Source: Silurus meridionalis (taxonomy: Eukaryota; Chordata; Actinopteri; Siluriformes; Siluridae). Taken from it: DNA of 64,000 bases. Positions within the stretch are counted from its first letter, which is position 1. Each line of letters starts with the position of its first letter. Positions 59,320 through 64,000 of this stretch are shown here, piece after piece. The stretch covers positions 10,311,490-10,375,489 of the forward strand of contig NC_060892.1 of NCBI RefSeq assembly GCF_014805685.1, written 5' to 3'. Both the position numbers and the translations under genes were made by a program. The notes under the pieces were generated by a model. The model ran no database searches. It saw nothing but the letters and a program-made list of their open reading frames with translations, and was not told the origin of the DNA.

Positions 59320-62300
59320 TCTTTCATATTCACATACACACACAAAGTTTGGGAGTTTCCCTTTGAAATAAATGAACTGAATAACAGTCCGTTTGAACTC
59401 TAGCTGCCACGCGTGATGTCCACATGAGCTCCACGTCTGACCAATCAGCAGCTCTGCTTTACACTCACACACAGCTCACTGTAGGACCCCTTCTCTCACC
59501 CATTCTCTCCTCTTCATTATTCACCTACCTTCTTTCTCTTTCTCACTTTTTTTTTCTCTCTTCCTACCTGCTTATTTCACAGAATTTCTTTTACCCATTT
59601 CTATCTAATATTTCTCATATTTTACTTTTCTCTATTCTCCCTCTTCCCATTTCCTTTCCACCCTTTTCCAACCTCTCGTTTTCTTTCATCTCGTTTAGAC
59701 TCTCCCCCACCCTCTACCCTGACCTTTACTCATTTATTTTTTTCCCTTTGCATAGTGCAAAGATAGTGCCTGTCATGCTGTACATTAATTAATATATACT
59801 CCTTGATTCAATATTATGCATTTTCTAAGATTCTATTGCAGTTGTTGACCAATAACTAACTATAAACAAGTAATTCAAATAAAATGGATGTGTGAGTGTT
59901 TTTTTTTTTATTGAAACTATAAAAAGCACATGACCTCGATACATTAGTAAAAGGAACAGTGGTGCCATCCAGTGGACAGCATACATATTTAAAGCCACTG
60001 ACGTCATAAATAATGTTTTTTTGTTTTATTAAAATCCTTTTTGGGAATTTACTGCAACTTTTCTGGTTGTATATTGAGCTTCTTTTAAAGAACCTTCTAA
60101 TTAATCCAATAAAACAAACCCGGCTAAATATAAGCAAGTAGACATTTACACAAACTCACAAACGTCTCCATCTGCTGTTCTTCTTAATCATTTCAACGAA
60201 AGGGGTATATATTACTTCATATTTAATTATACATGCACTTATGTGTATTATCAGTGAATTTACAGCAAATGTTGATTTAGGTTACAATTAAATAAAAGTT
60301 TGTGCCCTGTTGATTGTCATTGGCACGGTGTATACTGCTGATTTACTATTTTATACTGATGAGATTGCTCTTTTTTTTTTTATTTTTATTTTTTTATTTC
60401 TGCATAAATTTTTCATTGCAGGATCAATCTACTGGGGCAATAACTGTTTCCACTCGTCTTCATCAGCCTGACAAGCTCTCTGACCTGCGTGAGCTCTTGC
60501 ATTTGATTTAATATTGGCTGAAAACATCTTACCGCAGCAGCTGAGATGCCGGTGGTCTGGGCAGCGATGGGGGTGGACTTCTTTATGTTACGGAATCCCT
60601 CTGTCCCACATGAGGTTCTGGCCATCGACTGACCCTCATTGTCTGTCACCTGGATGTGAGTGCTGCAGTAAAGATTGAGAATCTGATCAGAGGTCCTCTT
60701 ACAGGCTTCAGGTTTTTGATTTTTTAGAATCTATCATACACTTTCTAGATTTCTTTCTTTCGACTTCTCCCATCAGGGGTCGCCACAGCGGATCATCCGC
60801 ATGTTTTATTTGGCACATGTGTTTTACGCTGGATGCCCTTCCTAACGCAACCCTGCCCATTAATCCGGGCTTGGGACCGGCACTGAGAATGGCTGGGGTT
60901 GGTTCCCTGACCGGGGATCGAACCCGGGCCGCAGTGGTGAGAGTGCCGCATCACTAGACCACCAGAGGACCTACATACACTTTATAGATTTATATTTGTT
61001 AATTCAGCAGATGTTTTCACCCAAAGTGATTTAGGGTCTTGCTCAAGGAGCTTTTTTTGACAGTGTTGGGGTTGAAACTTTTTAAACACTTTTGGTTATG
61101 AGCTCGATTTCAATGCTTGTGTCCTCAATCCCACAATCAACAGGTTTACACACAGTTTTCTCACATTTCGTCCTGAAATGTAAAAAAAAAATTACCTTCT
61201 CACCCTGCATAGTCCGATGATCTGCATTCACCACTTACAGACAGTTATTATTAAACTGAGCGCCAAACATATGCTGTACTTATAACTTATTTTAAAACAT
61301 AAAGGCATATTATGCAACATTGCATGAAACAAAATGCTACTGGTTCAGCAATGCTACTCAATATACATTATGTGATTTGGCACACAACCATGAATTCCAT
61401 CTGAATATGTTAATAACACACAAAACTAAATGTTCTTCAGGAAGCTTGAATGAGCATTTCCATGACAAACGGGCAACACAGATTGCACATCCTGTAGCTC
61501 TGAAAGATCAAATTCTTCGTCATCAATCGAGGCTTTATAAAACAATGACGGATATATTACATTATTCCCAGCCAAAGATTTACTGCATGTCTCACTGTTG
61601 GACAAAAAGATCTCATTTTTACTTCACATCGTCTTCAAACATCACAGTGCTTATTTTAATGCTGTTTGTATTAAATGCAGTAACTTACTTGTTATAGGTG
61701 GCTTTGATATGAACTATTGGTAATTCTTCAAATGTTTTGCCTCCCCATCTTAAACCACTGTCCTGGCCAGGAAAGGGAGGATAAAGACTGTGTGTAGGGG
61801 AGGGGAGAGAGAGAAGGAAAGAAGAGAGAGAGAGAGAGAATAAATGGTATAGAACTGTAATTAGTTAGGGATGCAGGAAAAAAATATTGTACAGTATTAT
61901 TTAAATTAAACATGCTTTTTCAATAAATTTTCGCAATTTTTAAATTTAATTTCTCTACAAATTCCATGCAGTCTGCAAGTTAAAAAAGTCAAACTTGCAT
62001 CAAATGTTATTGAACCAACCTAAAATAAGTTAGCAACCAAAGAAACTAAAAAGAACATTTGCAAAATTTAGTATTGCGTATAATTGTTCATGTGCATCCC
62101 CCCCCTACTTCTAGCCTATTTTATATCCCCAGAACAGCTTTTGGATCCGTCGAGCCATTCCACTATTTGTTATTTCTAATATGGTGTCACCAGGGTCACC
62201 GGCAGTAGCAGCCAAAGAACTCTGCCTTGGTTTGATGACCTACCTGAACTCTTTGGAGCTTTTTGAAGGAGTTGTGCTGGACACGGGCTCTTGTGGTTGA

Positions 62301-62360
62301 GCTTCAACATCTTGTAACCGGACAGAACTTGTGTATAGCGTACGCAGGACATTTCCTCCC
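49339..62360 (-). CDS. mrps11: Mitochondrial ribosomal protein S11 (uS11m), partial at the 5' end
   Basis: uS11m is a platform protein of the mitoribosomal small subunit that binds 12S rRNA. Five minus-strand exons join in frame: 62244-62360, 61689-61787, 60533-60662, 57748-57813 and 49339-49446 (stop TAA 49339-49341). They give 172 residues against 194 for the human protein. Landmarks: [53 protein letters not shown] and [19 protein letters not shown], the universal S11 signature and basic C-terminus. All borders are GT-AG and phases match. The first exon, with the start and mitochondrial presequence, should encode about 20-25 residues. I could not find it in 62.4-64 kb, and it probably lies beyond the window. 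Confidence 0.95.
49800..50122 (+). mobile_element. 3' end of an interspersed element (retroelement-like)
   Basis: It ends tttcactgcatgtcgtaccc, tgtatgtgtatgtgacaaaa and atttgatttt, the common 3' terminus of a widespread fish element, after a region giving actttatttatctgcc. A (TA)n run lies inside it (49951-49971). Confidence 0.5.
51430..51650 (+). mobile_element. Degenerate SINE/LINE-tail fragment
   Basis: It contains ttccctgtggattggcgact, ctaaattggcccagtgtg and gtgcactggtgcctta, a diverged form of the fish element whose other orientation is seen at 47.3 kb. Confidence 0.45.
52458..52607. repeat. 71-bp inverted repeat with an 8-nt loop
   Basis: Arms 52458-52528 and 52537-52607 are reverse complements with one mismatch (gtgaaagtaac against gttagtttcac). 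The loop is ccctgttc. No flanking target-site duplication was seen. It could be a foldback element or a local inverted duplication. Confidence 0.95.
54570..54915. repeat. AT-rich simple repeats (AAAC, poly-C, AAT units)
   Basis: aaacaaacaaacaaac followed by a C10 run, two (AAT)n tracts at 54658-54676 and 54866-54915, and mixed A/T sequence. Confidence 0.85.
57748..57813 (-). CDS. mrps11: mrps11 exon (22 codons)
   Basis: Encodes [18 protein letters not shown] then PGRL, matching human [20 protein letters not shown]. Acceptor is ccttgcaacAG, donor TTG|GTGAGT, phase 0 at both ends. Too short for a normal ORF search. Confidence 0.95.
58690..58866 (+). mobile_element. tRNA-derived SINE
   Basis: It reads tggtagctccatggtggagt (A-box side), gggtgagttcaaatcccaac (B-box side), then aaaaagctgctactactggg, cttgagcaagggcct and gagcgtctgtcaaatac, the standard fish tRNA-SINE body and tail, moderately diverged. 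Confidence 0.8.
59237..59311. repeat. (TA)n microsatellite
   Basis: TA run of about 75 bp, flanked by a weak inverted repeat of A/T-rich sequence. Confidence 0.97.
60533..60662 (-). CDS. mrps11: mrps11 exon, core S11 fold
   Basis: Encodes [40 protein letters not shown] and AAA. It enters in phase 2 (AA|C) and leaves in phase 0 (GCG|GTAAGA). Confidence 0.96.
60753..60973 (-). mobile_element. tRNA-Glu-like SINE with LINE-shared 3' tail
   Basis: On minus it begins with a tRNA-Glu-like head (ggtcctctggtggtctagtg, then cccgggttcgatccccggtc), a body, and the 3' tail gatccgctgtggcgacccct followed by A/G-rich repeats. That tail matches the LINE copies at 9.0 and 26.8 kb. An 18-bp target-site duplication (catacactttctagattt at 60735-60752, catacactttatagattt at 60974-60991, one mismatch) flanks it. 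It lies in an mrps11 intron in the same orientation. Confidence 0.93.
60992..61100 (-). mobile_element. SINE tail fragment
   Basis: ttcagcagatgttttcaccc, agtgatttagggtcttgctc and gtgttggggttgaaac are the reversed landmarks of a fish tRNA SINE, truncated. Confidence 0.5.
61689..61787 (-). CDS. mrps11: mrps11 exon
   Basis: Encodes [20 protein letters not shown] then [13 protein letters not shown], matching human [20 protein letters not shown]. Acceptor is cctacacacAG|TCTTT, donor AACAA|GTAAGT, phase 2 at both ends. A (GA)n tract provides the polypyrimidine run upstream. Confidence 0.95.
61805..61840. repeat. (GA)n tract next to an mrps11 acceptor
   Basis: Purine-rich on plus. On minus it is the pyrimidine tract of the exon 61689-61787 acceptor. 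Confidence 0.9.
62244..62360 (-). CDS. mrps11: mrps11 exon (first visible)
   Basis: Encodes [20 protein letters not shown] then [18 protein letters not shown], the weakly conserved region after the presequence (compare human ARQLQDAA). Acceptor is tgtaacgcAG|GGGAGG, donor TTCAG|GTAGGT. It enters needing two bases from an upstream exon, so it is not the first exon. Confidence 0.85.
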
Positions 62361-62456
62361 CTGCGTTACAAAAAGGCAGGCAATTAATACTGACGTACAT
62401 TTTTGGAGATCTGGACACTAATCAGCATGATATGTGCTTATGTGCGATACAGCCAG

Positions 62457-62665
62457 AGGTTTGTTGGACACCTGGCCGTCACACCCGATTGTCCTTTTTG
62501 AGTGTCCCACTACAGATTCTAGCTTTCTGTTAAAATAACCACCATTTCTCACCATTTCTTTTTTCACTAGATTTTAGATCATGGTTGCTAAAGTTTGTGC
62601 TCATTCAACCTCAAAATGGTGTCTGGGTTACAGGTGTTCCAGTGTTCCTGTCTTCAAGAAAAATC
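62457..62665 (+). mobile_element. Fragment of the non-autonomous Tc1-like repeat seen at 23.3 kb
   Basis: tttgttggacacctggccgt, cacacccgat, ttttcactagattttagatc and tgctcattcaacctcaaaat match the left part of the family. The right part is missing. Confidence 0.65.
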
Positions 62666-62886
62666 TTCCTTCTTTATATAAAATCTTTTGATAAGGCAAA
62701 ACCTAGACACTTTAATAAATATGCAAAATCATCTGGTGATATGTAGTACATGTTCACCATGCATGTGCTACTTGCTGAAGCAAGTACACTATGAATTAAT
62801 CTACATACACATGAACTACAAGAGAAAAAGGACATTTAAAGAAACTGTAATTTAAGAAAGGGGTGTGTAAGGCACAATCATATATT

Positions 62887-63856
62887 ACACACCAACCAGG
62901 CATAACTTAATGATCACCGATCAAGCATAACATTATGACCACCTGCCTAATAGTGTCGGTCCCCTTTTTACTGCCAAAACATTCCTGACCCATTGAGCAT
63001 AAACAGCATTAACTTTTTCAGCAATTAGCGCTACAGAAACTCATCTGTTGTATCGAACCAATTGGTACAGCCTTCGCTCCCCACGTGCATCAATGATCCT
63101 TGGCCGCCCATGACCCTGTCGCCATGTTCACCACTGTTCCTTCCTTGGAGCACTTTTGATAGATACTGACCACTGCAGACCGGGAACATCCCACAAGAGC
63201 TGCAGATTTGAAGATGCTCCGACCCTGTTGTCTAGCAGCCACAATTTGTCAGTCATCAAACTCACTCAAATCTTGACATTGGACCTCCTGAAGTGTTTAA
63301 AGGCTCTGGCATGGAGAAGCTGATGCTGGATCTGTGATGATCACAAGTGTTGAGCTCAGTAGCTCCTACTTTTATACCAAAGACTGTAGAAAGAACATTT
63401 ACTTATAATCTTATACTCCAGTGCTCATGTTAGTTCTCACTCTCCAGTGTTCTGTATTGTTGAAAGATTTATGATCAAACTCTTAAAGTCACCCAAATGA
63501 GGATGGGTTCCCCTTTTGAGTCTGGTTCCTCTCAAGGTTTCTTCCTCATTACATCTAAGGGAGTTTTTCCTTGCCACAGTCGCCATGGCTGCTCATCAGG
63601 GATAAATGCACACCGTTCACCTTCACTGTTGATTTCTGTAAAGCTGCTTTGAGACAATGTCTGTTGTGAAAAGCGCTATACAAATAAACTTGACTTGACT
63701 TACACTTGCCCATTTCTCCTGCTTCTAACACGTCAACTTTGAGGAACAATATTCACTTGCTGTCTAATATATTCCCCCAACTAACAGGTGCCATGATGAA
63801 GAGATAATCAGTGTTATTCACTTCACCGCTCATAATGTAATGCCTGGTCATTGTAT
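62887..63856 (+). mobile_element. Tc1-like DNA transposon remnant with a nested insertion
   Basis: The left terminal repeat (caagcataacattatgacca, cctgcctaata) and right end (gctcataatgtaatgcctgg) are inverted copies. Internal blocks ttcgctccccacgtgcatca, gcccatgaccctgtcgcc and tagatactgaccactgcaga are relics of a transposase frame read on minus. The left end looks doubled (a second caggcataacttaatgatca just upstream). Another repeat interrupts it at about 63.26-63.70 kb. Confidence 0.8.
63264..63703 (+). repeat. Fish interspersed repeat nested in the Tc1-like remnant
   Basis: From about 63382 it matches the 30.3-kb copy (agactgtagaaagaacattt to acttgacttgactt). It splits the host-element sequence between tcactcaaatc and acttgcccatttctcctg. 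It lacks the palindrome found in the 30.3-kb copy. Confidence 0.75.
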
Positions 63857-64000
63857 ATACACCTTATAATATATGAGATATATACATTGTATAAATAGCT
63901 GCACTGTATATTCAAATTATATATAGATATGCAAATTCTACTGTAGAATATGCTGCGAGTTTACAATGATAACATGGACATTTGAATGATAATTTTACAG

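Larger units (their letters stand above)
57814..60532 (-). other. 2.7-kb mrps11 intron with repeats
   Basis: Contains a tRNA-SINE (58.69-58.87 kb), a Tc1-type repeat fragment near 58.55-58.62 kb, a long (TA)n tract and a pyrimidine-rich stretch on plus at 59.48-59.75 kb. A complex block at 57.98-58.14 kb may be conserved. Confidence 0.5.

Noticed and set aside
61320..61697. 125-codon plus-strand frame
   Set aside because: It overlaps the last codons and donor of an mrps11 exon on the opposite strand, and its residues show no domain pattern.
1..64000. Bacterial-type systems, CRISPR arrays, integrated viruses
   Set aside because: No direct-repeat/spacer array, no operon-like gene packing and no viral gene signatures were seen. 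Repeats are eukaryotic transposons.

Overview
This is vertebrate nuclear DNA, almost certainly from a teleost fish. It has split genes with GT-AG introns, AT-rich intergenic DNA, long (TA)n, (CA)n and (TC)n microsatellites, a full-length Tc1-type transposon, and several fish-type SINE, LINE and DNA-transposon copies. The repeat families look otophysan, possibly catfish, but that is an impression. There are no bacterial genes, operons or CRISPR arrays.

Layout from left to right. (1) 0.5-0.6 kb: a miR-9 hairpin on the minus strand, with possible host-transcript splice donors and two CpG-containing, CRE-bearing promoter-like patches up to 2.9 kb. (2) 7.5-8.7 kb: a tRNA-Arg cluster, one TCG gene on minus and two ACG genes on plus, with a degenerate relic between them. 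(3) 9.3-29.7 kb, minus strand: a complete kif7 gene (ciliary kinesin of Hedgehog signalling). I could join 18 coding exons with consistent phases into an open frame of 1,352 codons plus stop, and place a 5' noncoding exon and CCAAT-rich promoter at 29.6-29.7 kb. Its introns carry a dead Tc1 transposon, a hAT-like element, another non-autonomous DNA element and a LINE. A second LINE fragment sits on the stop codon. (4) 29.8-49.3 kb: a gene-poor interval with a miR-7 hairpin at 33.7 kb (minus), a CpG-rich promoter-like patch at 39.4-40.0 kb that could drive it, and RFX X-box-like motifs at 42.5 and 48.7 kb. (5) 49.3-62.4 kb, minus strand: the last five exons of mrps11 (mitochondrial ribosomal protein uS11m). 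The first exon was not found and probably lies beyond the right edge. (6) 62.4-64 kb: nested transposon debris.

To my knowledge MIR9-3, KIF7, MIR7-2 and MRPS11 all lie on human 15q25-q26, so this is a compact, rearranged version of a conserved block. The genes do not form one pathway: kif7 acts at the cilium tip, mrps11 in mitoribosomes, and miR-9 and miR-7 in neural and neuroendocrine gene control. The newest observations are structural: a LINE whose target-site duplication contains the kif7 stop codon, a LINE/SINE pair sharing a 3' tail, and two long near-perfect palindromes.

Limits: all exon edges come from reading splice sites and family similarity by eye. Transcription starts, poly(A) sites, noncoding conservation and repeat family names are unverified.
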